DNA from: Knoellia sinensis KCTC 19936
Lineage (GTDB): Bacteria; Actinomycetota; Actinomycetes; Actinomycetales; Dermatophilaceae
Direction of reading: 5' to 3'
Assembly: GCF_000768705.1 (NCBI RefSeq)
Contig: NZ_AVPJ01000008.1
Span: forward strand, 1-64,000
DNA: 64,000 nt
The notes beneath the pieces are model-generated. The model was not told where the DNA came from. It worked only from the letters and a program-made list of their open reading frames with translations, and did no database searches. Position numbers and translations under genes: made by a program. Below are positions 24,695 through 33,696 of the stretch, one piece after another (positions within the stretch are counted from its first letter, which is position 1; the number at the start of each line of letters is the position of its first letter).

Positions 24695-26239
24695 TCAGCA
24701 CTTCAGCCCATCCTGCGGCACGGTCCCCTTGACGTAGAACTCGTTGATCGGCTCGTCGACGCAGTCGCTGGACCGCATGTATGCCGTGTGCCCGTCACCG
24801 TCGTTGGTGATGAGCGACGCCTTCGCGAGTTGCTCTCGCAGCCGCACCGACCATTCGTAGGGCGTGGCGGGGTCACGCGTCGTCCCCACGACCACGATCG
24901 GCGGCGCACCCTCCGCGCTGACCTTCTTCGGCGGCTCCGACGATCGCTCGGTCTCGACCGGCCACGAGCCGCACGTCAGCGACGACCACATGAGGAACGG
25001 GCCCCAGGTGGGCGCCTCTGCCAACGACGCCTTCGCTGCGGCCGCCTGCTCCTGGGCCGAGTCGGACTGGGGCTTGTCGAGGCAGTTCACGGCATAGATG
25101 ACTTCCATGATGTTGCCGGTGTAGCCACCGTTCGGAACGCGGTCGGCATAGGTGTTGGCCAGCCCCATGAGCTCCGTGCCTTCACCGTCGAGGGCCGCGC
25201 GCATCGCCTCGACGAGCGTGTCCCACTTGCCCTCGTCATACATCGCGGCCGCGATCCCGGTCGACGCCCAACCCTCGGTGAGTTGGGTGACGGCACTGTC
25301 CCCGGTCTCCGCGAGCGGCTGCTCGTCGACCTTCGCCAGGAAGTCGCGCATCCCCTGCATCACCTCGTCGACAGAGTTGCCCAGCGGACACTCGCCCTGG
25401 TCGATGCAGAACTGCGCCCACGCTCGGGTCGCGGTCTCGAACCCCTTGGCCTGACCGAGATTGCTCTCGGCCGCGGTGAGGTCGGGGGCCACGACACCGT
25501 CGAGAACGAAGCGGCCCACGAGCTGTGGGAACAGGTCGGCGTAGGTCGCGCCGAGATAGGTCCCGTAGGACTTGCCGAGGTAGTGCAGCTTCTCCTCCCC
25601 CAGCGCCGCCCGCAGGACGTCCATGTCCTTGGCGGCGTCGACGGTCGAGACGTGACCGAGGAGTGGCCCCGCGTTGCTGCCGCACGCCTGCGCGAAACCC
25701 TTCCAGCGATCTGCGAAGGCCTGCTCCTCACCGGCGTCGTCCGGCGTCGGGTCGGAGCCCAGGAGGGTGTCGAGTTCGGAGTCGCCGAGGCAGTCGATCG
25801 GCGCGGACCGACCCACACCCCGGGGATCGAAGCCGACGACGTCAAACCGCTCCCGCACGCCGGCGCCCACGATGAAGTCCGCGGCGCGCGCATAGTTGAC
25901 CCCCGACGCGCCCGGGCCACCGGGGTTCACGACGAGCGAGCCGATCCGCTGCGACTGCTTGCGGGCCGGGACGCGGAGCACGGAGACCTTGATGGTCTCT
26001 CCGTCGGGCTTCGCGTAGTCCACGGGCACCATGAGGTCGGCGCAGAGCCCGCCGCTGCACGACTCCCACTCGAGCTTCTGCTCGTAGAACGTGTCCAGTC
26101 CCTCCATGCCGGTCGGCGGCTCCTGCGGCGACCACGACGGGTCCGGCGCCTGCTGCGCGAACAGGTCCTCGACTGTGGAGCACCCCGACGCGAGCAGGGC
26201 GACCGAGACGAGGGCTGCGGTGAAGGAGGTGCGGCGCAT
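24695..26239 (-). CDS. exported alpha/beta hydrolase, tripeptidyl-aminopeptidase type
   Basis: A 514-residue lipoprotein enzyme. It opens with a signal peptide and lipobox LASGC (Cys near residue 18). The hydrolase fold carries the nucleophile elbow GKSYGTYLG (serine near residue 205), the oxyanion region NPGGPGASG near 98, the acid in TTRDPATPYEW and the histidine in GDGHTAY. The C-terminal segment matches the TAP-type domain. Such secreted enzymes remove tripeptides or small ester/amide groups outside the cell. ATG 26239 is chosen because longer readings have no signal peptide at the start. The gene lies just downstream of holB in the same direction, but 67 bases apart and with no shared function. 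Confidence 0.9.
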   Translation of the reverse strand: MRRTSFTAALVSVALLASGCSTVEDLFAQQAPDPSWSPQEPPTGMEGLDTFYEQKLEWESCSGGLCADLMVPVDYAKPDGETIKVSVLRVPARKQSQRIGSLVVNPGGPGASGVNYARAADFIVGAGVRERFDVVGFDPRGVGRSAPIDCLGDSELDTLLGSDPTPDDAGEEQAFADRWKGFAQACGSNAGPLLGHVSTVDAAKDMDVLRAALGEEKLHYLGKSYGTYLGATYADLFPQLVGRFVLDGVVAPDLTAAESNLGQAKGFETATRAWAQFCIDQGECPLGNSVDEVMQGMRDFLAKVDEQPLAETGDSAVTQLTEGWASTGIAAAMYDEGKWDTLVEAMRAALDGEGTELMGLANTYADRVPNGGYTGNIMEVIYAVNCLDKPQSDSAQEQAAAAKASLAEAPTWGPFLMWSSLTCGSWPVETERSSEPPKKVSAEGAPPIVVVGTTRDPATPYEWSVRLREQLAKASLITNDGDGHTAYMRSSDCVDEPINEFYVKGTVPQDGLKC

Positions 26240-26306
26240 GGCGCCCGACTCTAAGTGACAAACCTTGGTATGCCGTCCGCCCCCGTCCCAGCGAAACCTC
26301 GCCGTC

Positions 26307-27446
26307 TCAGCGTGGGAGGCGGAGGTCGAGGGCCATGGCCTCGAGCGCCAGCAGGGGCTGGACGTTGGCGGCGATGCGCTCGCGCGCCGTCCCAATGGCG
26401 TCCATGGCGATGAGCACGCGCTCGGGCGACAGCACCTGCGCAACCTGGGTCACGGTCTGTCGTGAGTCCTCGTTGACGAGGGCCGTTGGCGCGCCGGTGT
26501 GGAGGACGAGCGCGTCGCGATAGACCGACAGCAGGTCGACGAGCGCCCGGTCGACCATGTCGCGGGAGAAGCGTGTGGCCCGGGCTTTCTGCTCCTTCTC
26601 GAGCGCCGACAGTTGCGAGCGGATGTGTGGCGGCTGGGTCCGGGCGCTCGGGTCGGCGCCGAGGACCTCCATGAGTTTGGCCTTCTCGGCGGCGTCACGT
26701 TCCGCCGACGATGCCTGCGACTCCTCGGTCGCGATCGTCGAGAGGTCCGAGGCGGCGTCAATCGCGTCGCCGACCGTGCGGATCTTGGCCGCCATGGTGA
26801 TGACGTCGTGGCGCCGGATCCGGGCGTTCTCGTCGCGAGCCAGCCGACGCGCGAGGCCGACGTGCGACTGAGCCGCGCGGGCGGCATACATCGCCATCGG
26901 GGGGTCGATCCCGTCTCGGCGCACGAGCAGATCGGCGACGGACTCGACCGACGGGGTGCGCAGGCGGACGTGCCGCGAGCGCGAGCGGATCGTGATGATG
27001 ACGTCCTCGACCGAAGGAGCGCAGAGCATCCACACGGTGCGCGGGACCGGCTCCTCGAGCGCCTTGAGGAGGGCGTCGGCGGCGCGTTCGGTGAGGCGGT
27101 CGGCGTCCTCGACGATGATGACGCGCCACCGGCCGACCGACGGTCGGTGCGCCGCCAACGCCACGAGGTCACGAGCTTGCTCGACCTTGATCGAGAGGCC
27201 CTCCGTGGCGATGACGTCGACGTCGGCGTGGGTGCCGTCGGCTGCTGTCCGGCATTCGCGACATTCGCCGCACCCGCCCGTCGGGCACTGCAGGGCGGCG
27301 GCGAAGGCCCGCGCCGCCACGGAACGGCCCGACCCCGGCGGTCCGGTGAGCAGCCACGCGTGCGTCATCGACCCCGGCTCGGCCACGGCCCGTGACAGGG
27401 TCGCGACGGCCGCGTCCTGGCCGATGACGTCCCGCCACACGCTCAC
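26307..27446 (-). CDS. holB: DNA polymerase III delta' subunit
   Basis: A 379-residue clamp-loader subunit that helps place the sliding clamp on primed DNA. Its AAA+ fold has a phosphate loop GPPGSGRS at residues 35-42, with arginine in place of the catalytic lysine, as expected for an inactive delta' ATPase. The four-cysteine zinc module (Cys54, 59, 62, 65) and the SRC-like SRSRHVRLRTPS segment follow. The GTG at 27446 overlaps the tmk stop (GTGA). Pairing with tmk is conserved in many bacteria. The C-terminal half is the collar-forming helical domain. Confidence 0.94.
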   Translation of the reverse strand: MSVWRDVIGQDAAVATLSRAVAEPGSMTHAWLLTGPPGSGRSVAARAFAAALQCPTGGCGECRECRTAADGTHADVDVIATEGLSIKVEQARDLVALAAHRPSVGRWRVIIVEDADRLTERAADALLKALEEPVPRTVWMLCAPSVEDVIITIRSRSRHVRLRTPSVESVADLLVRRDGIDPPMAMYAARAAQSHVGLARRLARDENARIRRHDVITMAAKIRTVGDAIDAASDLSTIATEESQASSAERDAAEKAKLMEVLGADPSARTQPPHIRSQLSALEKEQKARATRFSRDMVDRALVDLLSVYRDALVLHTGAPTALVNEDSRQTVTQVAQVLSPERVLIAMDAIGTARERIAANVQPLLALEAMALDLRLPR

Positions 27447-28075
27447 GCCGAACCACCGCCCAGCAGCCCCGACGCCGTGAGCCGCCCCATGACGGCCGCG
27501 TGGATCTCGTCGGGCGGGAGCGTGCCGTCGACGACGAGGTAGCGCTCCGGCGACCCCTGCGCCATCGCGAGGAAGTGTGCCCGGATCGCGTCGTGGAAGG
27601 TGTCGGCCTCGGACTCGAGCCGGTCGTGAACATCGCCCCGGCGCCTGCGCCCCTCGTCGGCCGTAACGTCGACGATCACCGTGAGGTCGGGCAGCAAAGA
27701 GTCCACCGCCCACATCTGCAGGTCGTGCACCTCCGCCGCGCCGAGGTCGCGGCCAGCGCCCTGGTAGGCCACGGCCGAGTCCGTGTAGCGATCGGTGATG
27801 ACGACAGCGCCCCGGTCCATCGCCGGCCGGATGAGCTGGTCGACGTGGTGCGCCTTGTCCGCGGCGAAGAGCAGGGCCTCGGCCCGCGGCGACACGTGGT
27901 CACCGTGGAGGACGAGGTTGCGGATCTCCGCCCCGAGGTCCGTCCCACCCGGCTGGCGGGTCACGACCACCTCTCGACCGAGCTCCTCGAGCGCGCCGGC
28001 CAGCAGACGCACCTGCGTCGACTTGCCCGCGCCGTCGCCGCCCTCGAAGGCGATGAAGAGTCCCTGTCCGCTCAC
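27443..28075 (-). CDS. tmk: thymidylate kinase
   Basis: A 210-residue enzyme that phosphorylates dTMP to dTDP for DNA synthesis. The P-loop EGGDGAGKST is at residues 11-20, TRQPGGT is the conserved segment after the second strand, and the DRYTDSAVAYQG stretch (near 97-108) holds the DRY/H motif. GTG 28075 is the natural start, leaving a 9-residue lead; a longer frame to 28105 is less likely. A lid region rich in arginine (RRRRGDVHDR) is typical for this family. It is co-translated with holB and separated from the upstream MerR gene by a strong terminator. Confidence 0.95.
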   Translation of the reverse strand: MSGQGLFIAFEGGDGAGKSTQVRLLAGALEELGREVVVTRQPGGTDLGAEIRNLVLHGDHVSPRAEALLFAADKAHHVDQLIRPAMDRGAVVITDRYTDSAVAYQGAGRDLGAAEVHDLQMWAVDSLLPDLTVIVDVTADEGRRRRGDVHDRLESEADTFHDAIRAHFLAMAQGSPERYLVVDGTLPPDEIHAAVMGRLTASGLLGGGSA

Positions 28076-28153
28076 GCGCCCGAGCCTAGGCGAGCGGAAC
28101 GACAACCGAACTGGCCGGCATACAGGCGTGGTCTGAGACGACCGGACGAAAAG

Positions 28154-28192
28154 TGCGGGGTCCGGAGGGAAATCAGCCCTCCGGACCCCGCA
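28154..28192 (-). terminator. terminator of the MerR-type gene
   Basis: TGCGGGGTCCGGAGGG (28154-28169) and CCCTCCGGACCCCGCA (28177-28192) are a perfect 16-bp stem with loop AAATCAG. It lies 30 bases after the MerR gene and before tmk on the minus strand. On that strand, CTTTTCG follows the stem, a modest T tract that supports intrinsic termination. This separates the tmk-holB transcript from the regulator. Confidence 0.85.
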
Positions 28193-28222
28193 CCACCCCT
28201 CATGGGGAGCAAAAGTTGGGGC

Positions 28223-29029
28223 TCACGAGGCGCCAGCGTGGCGGTCGGCGTTCGCGTGGATCGCATCCCGCACGTACTGCGCCAAACCCGGCGCGATGTC
28301 CTCGTAGGTCTTCGTGAACCGAGGGTCCGCGACGTACATGTCGGCCAGGTTCCGCTGGAAGTCGTGGTCCAGGTCGTAGAACCACGTCTCGATCTGCACC
28401 CGGTGCGCCTCCGCGGCATCCATCGCCTCCGCCGACGTCGCCGGAAGCCCCGCCTCCAGCGCCGCGACGAACGCCTCGTTCACCGCGTCACCCTCGGCCT
28501 TGATCTTCTCCCAGTCGGCCTTGGTGTAGCCCTTGGTGCGCTTCGCCGACTGCTTCCACGCGTCGGTCTCGCCCCAGCGCTCCTGCGCCTCGGACTGGTA
28601 CTCGTCGCTGAACCCGTCGCCGAAGATCTCCTTGAGGTCCTCGTGGGTTGCTGCCTGCTCGTTCATCTCTCTCTCCAATGCTCGGTCGATCGCGTCGACG
28701 AGCCCGTGCAGCTCCTCGACCTTGTGCATGACCGCGTCGCGCTGGCGCCTGAGGTGCTCGACGGCCGAGCCGTCGCCACGCAGCAGCGCCGCCACCTCGT
28801 CGAGGGACAGGTCCAGCCGCCGGTAGGTGACGATCGTCGCCAGCCGCTCCAGGTCCCCGGGGGTGTAGAGGCGATAGCCGGCGTACGAACGCTCCGACGG
28901 ACTGAGCAGCCCGATCTCGTCGTAGTGGTGCAGCGTTCGCACCGTCACGCCGAAGATCTCGGCCACCTGGCCCACCGTGAGCATCTCGTCCTTGTCGAGC
29001 ACGGCAACAGTCTCTCGAATCGCGGTCAT
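28223..29029 (-). CDS. MerR-family regulator with TipAS ligand-binding domain
   Basis: A 268-residue TipA-like activator. The MerR helix-turn-helix (MLTVGQVAEIFGVTVRTLHHYDEIGLL, in part) occupies residues 16-85, a long coiled-coil links it to the C-terminal all-alpha TipAS domain (about 125-265: WGETDAWKQS, then AFVAALEAG and DLDHDFQRNLADMYVADPRF), which in relatives binds thiopeptide and other macrocyclic drugs. ATG 29029 matches a promoter that would make a leaderless mRNA starting at that codon; ATG 28984 is the alternative. It is probably autoregulated through the dyad at 29045-29061. No adjacent resistance gene is evident. Confidence 0.92.
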   Translation of the reverse strand: MTAIRETVAVLDKDEMLTVGQVAEIFGVTVRTLHHYDEIGLLSPSERSYAGYRLYTPGDLERLATIVTYRRLDLSLDEVAALLRGDGSAVEHLRRQRDAVMHKVEELHGLVDAIDRALEREMNEQAATHEDLKEIFGDGFSDEYQSEAQERWGETDAWKQSAKRTKGYTKADWEKIKAEGDAVNEAFVAALEAGLPATSAEAMDAAEAHRVQIETWFYDLDHDFQRNLADMYVADPRFTKTYEDIAPGLAQYVRDAIHANADRHAGAS

Positions 29030-29035
29030 GAAAGA

Positions 29036-29066
29036 AGCGTCACGCCTCACGTCGCGTGAGGGTCAA
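29036..29066 (-). promoter_or_regulatory. MerR-type autoregulated promoter with operator dyad
   Basis: On the minus strand, TTGACC (29061-29066) serves as -35 and GACGCT (29036-29041) as -10, separated by 19 bases, the over-long spacing typical of MerR-activated promoters. The spacer holds the perfect dyad CCTCACG-CGA-CGTGAGG (29045-29061). The -10 ends 6 bases before ATG 29029, so the mRNA would start at the initiation codon. Confidence 0.7.
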
Positions 29067-29091
29067 CTTCCTTTTCCCGTATGCCGTCCGC

Positions 29092-29670
29092 TCACGTCTT
29101 CGGCGCTTCCTCGCCGTCCGGCTGGAGCGCGTACCAGTTGCCACCGTTGAGGAAGATGTCGTGGCACCTCACCTCGTTCTTGCCCTCATGGGCGTAGAAG
29201 TAGAGCGGTCGATCGTTGTAGGTCACCTGCACCGAGCCATCACTGCGTGTGGTGGTGCCAAGCAGCCTCGCGCGAGCACCCGTGCCCGCGACCGGTTCGC
29301 CGTCGGTCAGGACTGGTGGCCACGCCTCGGCGCAGTCGTCGTAGCACGCGGGCTCCGCGGTCGTCTCGAGGTCGAACACGTAGATCGCCTGCCCGCTGGC
29401 GTCGAAGAGCACGGCGCCGAACTGGCTGTCGGCCGCGATGATGCTCGTGCCGTCTGCGGCGGCGGTCGAGGTGGCCGAGGGAGTCGGCGCACTCGGAGTG
29501 GGCGAGGCGACCGTTCCAGTCGAGCCCGCGGTGGTCGGCGGCGAACTGCTCTCCCCTGCCTCCGGGGCGGGTACGGTCCCGCACGCACCCAGCCCACCCA
29601 CGAGGACCAGCGCCAGGATCCCTCGCCGTGCGCGATGCCATGGACCGTGCGTCCAACGGGCACTCGCCAT
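29092..29670 (-). CDS. lipoprotein with secreted-repeat (COG4315-type) domain
   Basis: A 192-residue lipoprotein. ATG 29670 lies 8 bases after GGAGG; the signal peptide ends in the lipobox LGAC. A Ser/Thr/Pro-rich spacer (about 37-70) leads to two copies of a beta-hairpin repeat: LFDASGQAIYVFD... and the pair VTYNDRPLYFYAHEG and CYDDCAEAWPPVL, with WYALQPDG at the end. This is the layout of the COG4315 / secreted repeat family of unknown function, often next to membrane redox proteins. Here it is divergent from the AroE-like gene, 63 bases apart. Confidence 0.85.
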   Translation of the reverse strand: MASARWTHGPWHRARRGILALVLVGGLGACGTVPAPEAGESSSPPTTAGSTGTVASPTPSAPTPSATSTAAADGTSIIAADSQFGAVLFDASGQAIYVFDLETTAEPACYDDCAEAWPPVLTDGEPVAGTGARARLLGTTTRSDGSVQVTYNDRPLYFYAHEGKNEVRCHDIFLNGGNWYALQPDGEEAPKT

Positions 29671-29733
29671 TGCCCCATCCTCCACCCTTGCAGGACCCTC
29701 GTCATCACCTTCTGGCCGTGGGAGGCTGACGAC

Positions 29734-30594
29734 GTGGCGAACGGCTTCCTCAGCACGTTGACCGGTTCCTTCTCCTCGCCCGCCGACGACAACCCGACGG
29801 TGGCGATGATGGAGGCGGCCTACGCCGCGGCCGGGCTCAACGCCCGCCACGTCAATGTCGAGGTGAAGTCTGCCGACCTCGCCGACGCCGTCACCGGAGC
29901 CCGGGCCATGGGCTGGGTCGGGTTCACCTGCTCGGCGCCGCACCACGTCGCGGTCATCGACCACGTGGACCAGCTCGCCGAGTCGGCCGAACTCATCGGC
30001 GCCGTGAGCTGCGTCGTGGTCAACAACGGGAGCCTCACCGGACACAACACCGACGGCCGGGGTTTCGTCGAGGCGATGCGTGAGTTCCGTCATCCGGGCG
30101 GGACGCACGTCGTCGTCCTCGGGGCTGGCGGTGTGGGACGAGCCATCGCCGTCGAGACGGCCCTCGCCGGCGCTGCTCGTATCACCGTCGTCAACCGCGA
30201 TATCGGCCAAGGCGAGGCCCTGGCCGCGCTCGTCGCCGACCGCACGGGTGTGGACGCGGACTTCCAGCCGTGGACGACCACGTATGCCGTCCCCGACAGT
30301 GCCGATGTCGTCGTCAACTCGACGCCGGTCGGGTGGGGTGACGACGGTGCCCTCCACGGCATCGACGTCGACAGCCTGAGACGCGAGTTGCTGGTTGCCG
30401 ACGTGAGCCCGACTCGGCAGCGGACGGCATACCTGCGCGAAGCGGATCTGCGGGGAGCCGAGACGCTCGACGGAATCGGCATGCTCGTCGCGCAGGGCGC
30501 CGTCGCCATCGAGCTCTGGCACGGCCTCAGCCCCGACCGGGACCTCATGCGGACCCGCTTGTCCGAGGCGCTGGGTGCGGAGACGGTGATCTGA
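29734..30594 (+). CDS. shikimate dehydrogenase-like protein lacking the catalytic lysine
   Basis: A 286-residue AroE-family protein. The NADP-binding GAGGVGRA is at residues 130-137 and NTDGRGF (Asp107) matches the family NTDGxGF segment. The usual NVTxPxK motif, whose lysine is required for shikimate oxidation, reads TCSAPHH (65-71), with His71 at the lysine position. The N-terminal shikimate-binding SxS motif is also changed (SFSSPADDN). GTG 29734 is preceded by GGAGG. It is therefore unlikely to be the main shikimate dehydrogenase; another substrate or a non-catalytic role is more likely. No other aro gene lies in the window. Confidence 0.85.
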   Translation: MANGFLSTLTGSFSSPADDNPTVAMMEAAYAAAGLNARHVNVEVKSADLADAVTGARAMGWVGFTCSAPHHVAVIDHVDQLAESAELIGAVSCVVVNNGSLTGHNTDGRGFVEAMREFRHPGGTHVVVLGAGGVGRAIAVETALAGAARITVVNRDIGQGEALAALVADRTGVDADFQPWTTTYAVPDSADVVVNSTPVGWGDDGALHGIDVDSLRRELLVADVSPTRQRTAYLREADLRGAETLDGIGMLVAQGAVAIELWHGLSPDRDLMRTRLSEALGAETVI

Positions 30595-30683
30595 CGCGAG
30601 GATGTACCGTCTTTCCCGTTCCCCTCGTCGGAGCAGCGACGAATCCGCTGCACGAGGTGATCAGCAAAGGATCAGGTACGCCC

Positions 30684-33515
30684 ATGAGCCGCAAGCTCGT
30701 CATCGTCGAGTCGCCCGCGAAGGCCAAGACCATCGCCGGATACCTCGGATCCGACTGGGACGTCGAGGCGTCCGTCGGCCACATCCGCGACATCCCCACC
30801 CCGTCGGAGATGCCCGCCGACATGAAGAAGGGCCCATTCGGCCGCTTCGGGGTGGACGTCGACAACGACTTCGAGCCCTACTACGTCGTCGACTCCGACA
30901 AGAAGAAGAAGGTCGCCGAACTCAAGCGGCTGCTCAAGGGCGCCGACGAGCTCTACCTCGCCACTGATGAGGACCGCGAGGGCGAGGCCATCGCCTGGCA
31001 CCTCCTCGAGACGCTGCAGCCCAAGGTCCCGGTCAAGCGCATGGTGTTCCACGAGATCACCAAGGAAGCCATCCAGCGCGCCGCAGCCAACACCCGCGAC
31101 CTCGACACGGCCATGGTCGACGCCCAGGAGACCCGCCGCATCCTCGACCGCCTGTATGGCTACGAGATCTCGCCGGTGCTCTGGCGCAAGGTCAAGGCCG
31201 GGCTCTCCGCCGGTCGCGTCCAGTCCGTCGCGACCCGCATGGTCGTCGAGCGCGAGCGCGAGCGCATGGCGTTCCGGTCCGCCAACTACTGGGACGTCGA
31301 GGGTGAGTTCACGCCCGACGCCGAGTCCTCCGCGTTCACCGCCCGGCTCTCGTCGGTCGATGGCCGACGCGTCGCGACCGGTCGTGACTTCGGTGACGAC
31401 GGCCGCCTCAAGGGCGACGTGGCGCACCTCGACGAGGCTGCGGCGACGGGCATCGCCCACGCCGTCATGGCCGCCGACGTCTCTGTCGTGTCGGTCACCG
31501 AGAAGCCGTACACCCGCCGTCCGAGCGCGCCGTTCACGACGTCGACGCTCCAGCAGGAGGCCTCCCGCAAGCTGCGTCTCTCGTCGAAGAACGCGATGCG
31601 CGTGGCGCAGCGGCTCTACGAGAACGGCTACATCACCTACATGCGAACGGACTCGACGGCCCTGTCGCAGTCAGCCCTCACCGCGGCACGTCAGCAGGCC
31701 CGCGACCTCTACGGCGGCGACTACGTCCCCGACGCTCCTCGCAACTACGCCAAGAAGGTCAAGAACGCGCAGGAGGCCCACGAGGCCATCCGCCCCGCCG
31801 GTGACCGCTTCCGCACGCCGGCGCAGGTGGCCGGTGAACTGCGTGGTGACGAGTTCCGCCTCTACGAGCTCATATGGAAGCGCACCATCGCCTCGCAGAT
31901 GGCCGACGCCAAGGGCTCGACCGCCACCGTCCGTCTCGGCGCCACCCTCGACTCGGGTGCCCCCGCGGAGCGGGTCGAGTTCACCGCGAGCGGAACGGTC
32001 ATCACGTTCCGAGGCTTCCTCGCGGCATACGAAGAAGGCCGGGACGAACAGCGCAACGCGACGACCGACGAGGAGCGCCGCCTCCCCCGCATGGGTGAGG
32101 GCACGGCCCTCAAGACCCTGCGCGCCGAGGCCGACGGTCACGACACGTCGCCGCCGGCCCGCTACACCGAGGCCACGCTCGTCAAGGCCATGGAGGAGAA
32201 GGGCATCGGTCGCCCGTCGACCTACGCCTCGACGATCGGCACGATCCAGGACCGCGGCTACGTCTCGAACCGCGGCAACGCCCTCGTCCCGTCGTGGCTT
32301 GCCTTCGCGGTGACGCGCCTCATGGAGGAGCACTTCACCCGTCTCGTCGACTACGACTTCACCGCCTCGATGGAGGAGGACCTCGACGAGATCGCGCGCG
32401 GCGACGAGCAGCGTGCGGCGTGGCTCAAGCGCTTCTACTTCGGTGACGAGGCGAAGTCGTCCGAGGGCCTGCGCGACCTCGTCGCCGACCTCGGCGAGAT
32501 CGACGCCCGCGGCATCTCCACGATCGAGATCGGCGACGGCATCGTCGTGCGCGTCGGCCGCTATGGGCCGTATGTCGAGGAGGTCGCACCCGCCGGCGTC
32601 GACCCCGTGACCGGCGAGATTTCCGAGTCGTATGCCGGTGACTCGGCTTCCGACGACCAGCCCGCCACTCCGCGACGCGCGACGATCAACGACGACATCG
32701 CCCCGGACGAGATGACGCCAGAGAAGGCGCGTGAACTGTTGGCCACGGCCGCCGACGACGGGCGCGTGCTCGGCCAGGATCCGGAGAACGGCCGCGACAT
32801 CGTCGCCAAGGCCGGGCGCTACGGCCCCTATGTCACGGAGGTCTTGGATGAAGAGACGGCCGCGCTCAAGGGCAAGGCCAAGGTCAAGCCCCGCACCGCC
32901 TCCCTCTTCAAGGACATGGACCTCGCGACCCTCGACCTCGAGACCGCGCTCAAGCTGCTCTCCCTCCCCCGAGTCGTCGGGGTCACCACCGACAAGGTGA
33001 CCAACGAGGACGGCACCGAGGGCGAGAAGCAGGTCGAGATCACGGCGCAGAACGGTCGCTACGGCCCCTACCTCAAGAAGGGCACGGACTCGCGCTCCCT
33101 CGAGACCGAGCAGCAACTCTTCGACATCACGCTCGAGGAGGCCGAGGCCATCTATGCCCAGCCCAAGCAGCGTGGCCGAGCCGCCGCGAAGCCTCCGCTC
33201 AAGGAGTTCGGCCCGGACCCCGTGTCGGGCAAGCCGGTCGTGGTCAAGGACGGTCGCTTCGGTGAATACGTCACCGACGGCGAGACCAACACGACGCTCC
33301 GCCGCGACGACGACCTCGAGACCCTGACCGCCGAGCGCGCCTTCGAGATGCTCGCGGAGAAGCGCGCCAAGGGTCCGACGACCCGCAAGCGTGCCGCGAA
33401 GAAGACGGCCAAGAAGACCACGAAGAAGACGGCCAAGAAGACCACGAAGAAGACTGCGGCCAAGAAGACCACCGCGAAGAAGGCCACGGCGAAGAAGGCC
33501 ACCAAGAAGGCCTGA
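30684..33515 (+). CDS. topA: DNA topoisomerase I with lysine-rich tail
   Basis: A 943-residue type IA topoisomerase that relaxes negative supercoils. The TOPRIM domain holds ATDEDREGEAI (93-103); the active-site tyrosine is Tyr319 in YITYMRTDS. Several C-terminal TopoI repeats follow (each with a GRYGPYV-like element), but there are no zinc-finger cysteines, as in mycobacterial TopA. The last 40 residues are almost only Lys, Ala and Thr (KKTAKKTTKK type), a DNA-binding tail of actinobacterial enzymes that favours processive relaxation. ATG 30684 follows AAAGGATCAGG. A strong terminator follows the gene. Confidence 0.97.
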   Translation: MSRKLVIVESPAKAKTIAGYLGSDWDVEASVGHIRDIPTPSEMPADMKKGPFGRFGVDVDNDFEPYYVVDSDKKKKVAELKRLLKGADELYLATDEDREGEAIAWHLLETLQPKVPVKRMVFHEITKEAIQRAAANTRDLDTAMVDAQETRRILDRLYGYEISPVLWRKVKAGLSAGRVQSVATRMVVERERERMAFRSANYWDVEGEFTPDAESSAFTARLSSVDGRRVATGRDFGDDGRLKGDVAHLDEAAATGIAHAVMAADVSVVSVTEKPYTRRPSAPFTTSTLQQEASRKLRLSSKNAMRVAQRLYENGYITYMRTDSTALSQSALTAARQQARDLYGGDYVPDAPRNYAKKVKNAQEAHEAIRPAGDRFRTPAQVAGELRGDEFRLYELIWKRTIASQMADAKGSTATVRLGATLDSGAPAERVEFTASGTVITFRGFLAAYEEGRDEQRNATTDEERRLPRMGEGTALKTLRAEADGHDTSPPARYTEATLVKAMEEKGIGRPSTYASTIGTIQDRGYVSNRGNALVPSWLAFAVTRLMEEHFTRLVDYDFTASMEEDLDEIARGDEQRAAWLKRFYFGDEAKSSEGLRDLVADLGEIDARGISTIEIGDGIVVRVGRYGPYVEEVAPAGVDPVTGEISESYAGDSASDDQPATPRRATINDDIAPDEMTPEKARELLATAADDGRVLGQDPENGRDIVAKAGRYGPYVTEVLDEETAALKGKAKVKPRTASLFKDMDLATLDLETALKLLSLPRVVGVTTDKVTNEDGTEGEKQVEITAQNGRYGPYLKKGTDSRSLETEQQLFDITLEEAEAIYAQPKQRGRAAAKPPLKEFGPDPVSGKPVVVKDGRFGEYVTDGETNTTLRRDDDLETLTAERAFEMLAEKRAKGPTTRKRAAKKTAKKTTKKTAKKTTKKTAAKKTTAKKATAKKATKKA

Positions 33516-33534
33516 CCTCGCGGCACTCTGCTCG

Positions 33535-33572
33535 TGGGGCCAGGCGCGCAACATCCTGCGCGTCTGGCCCCA
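33535..33572 (+). terminator. terminator after topA
   Basis: TGGGGCCAGGCGCGCA (33535-33550) pairs with TGCGCGTCTGGCCCCA (33557-33572) with one mismatch and a 6-base loop (ACATCC), followed by TTGGCAATT. It begins 19 bases after the topA stop. The remaining 120 bases up to the next gene contain no obvious feature other than a purine-rich AGAAGG before its start. Confidence 0.8.
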
Positions 33573-33696
33573 TTGGCAATTCGCGGCCGATCCGCGACGG
33601 GCGACGCGTTGGACTCCGCTACTCTGACGCTGCCGCGCCGTGGGGGCCGGACGTCGCGGGCGGGGATCGTTCGCCAGAACAGAAGGTTCCTCGTCT

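Noticed and set aside
29734-30594. Annotation as aroE
   Set aside because: The catalytic lysine is replaced and the substrate motif is changed, so the gene symbol would mislead.
33391-33515. Short tandem repeats at the end of topA, considered as a repeat array
   Set aside because: They encode the Lys/Ala/Thr tail known in actinobacterial TopA; not a CRISPR or mobile repeat.
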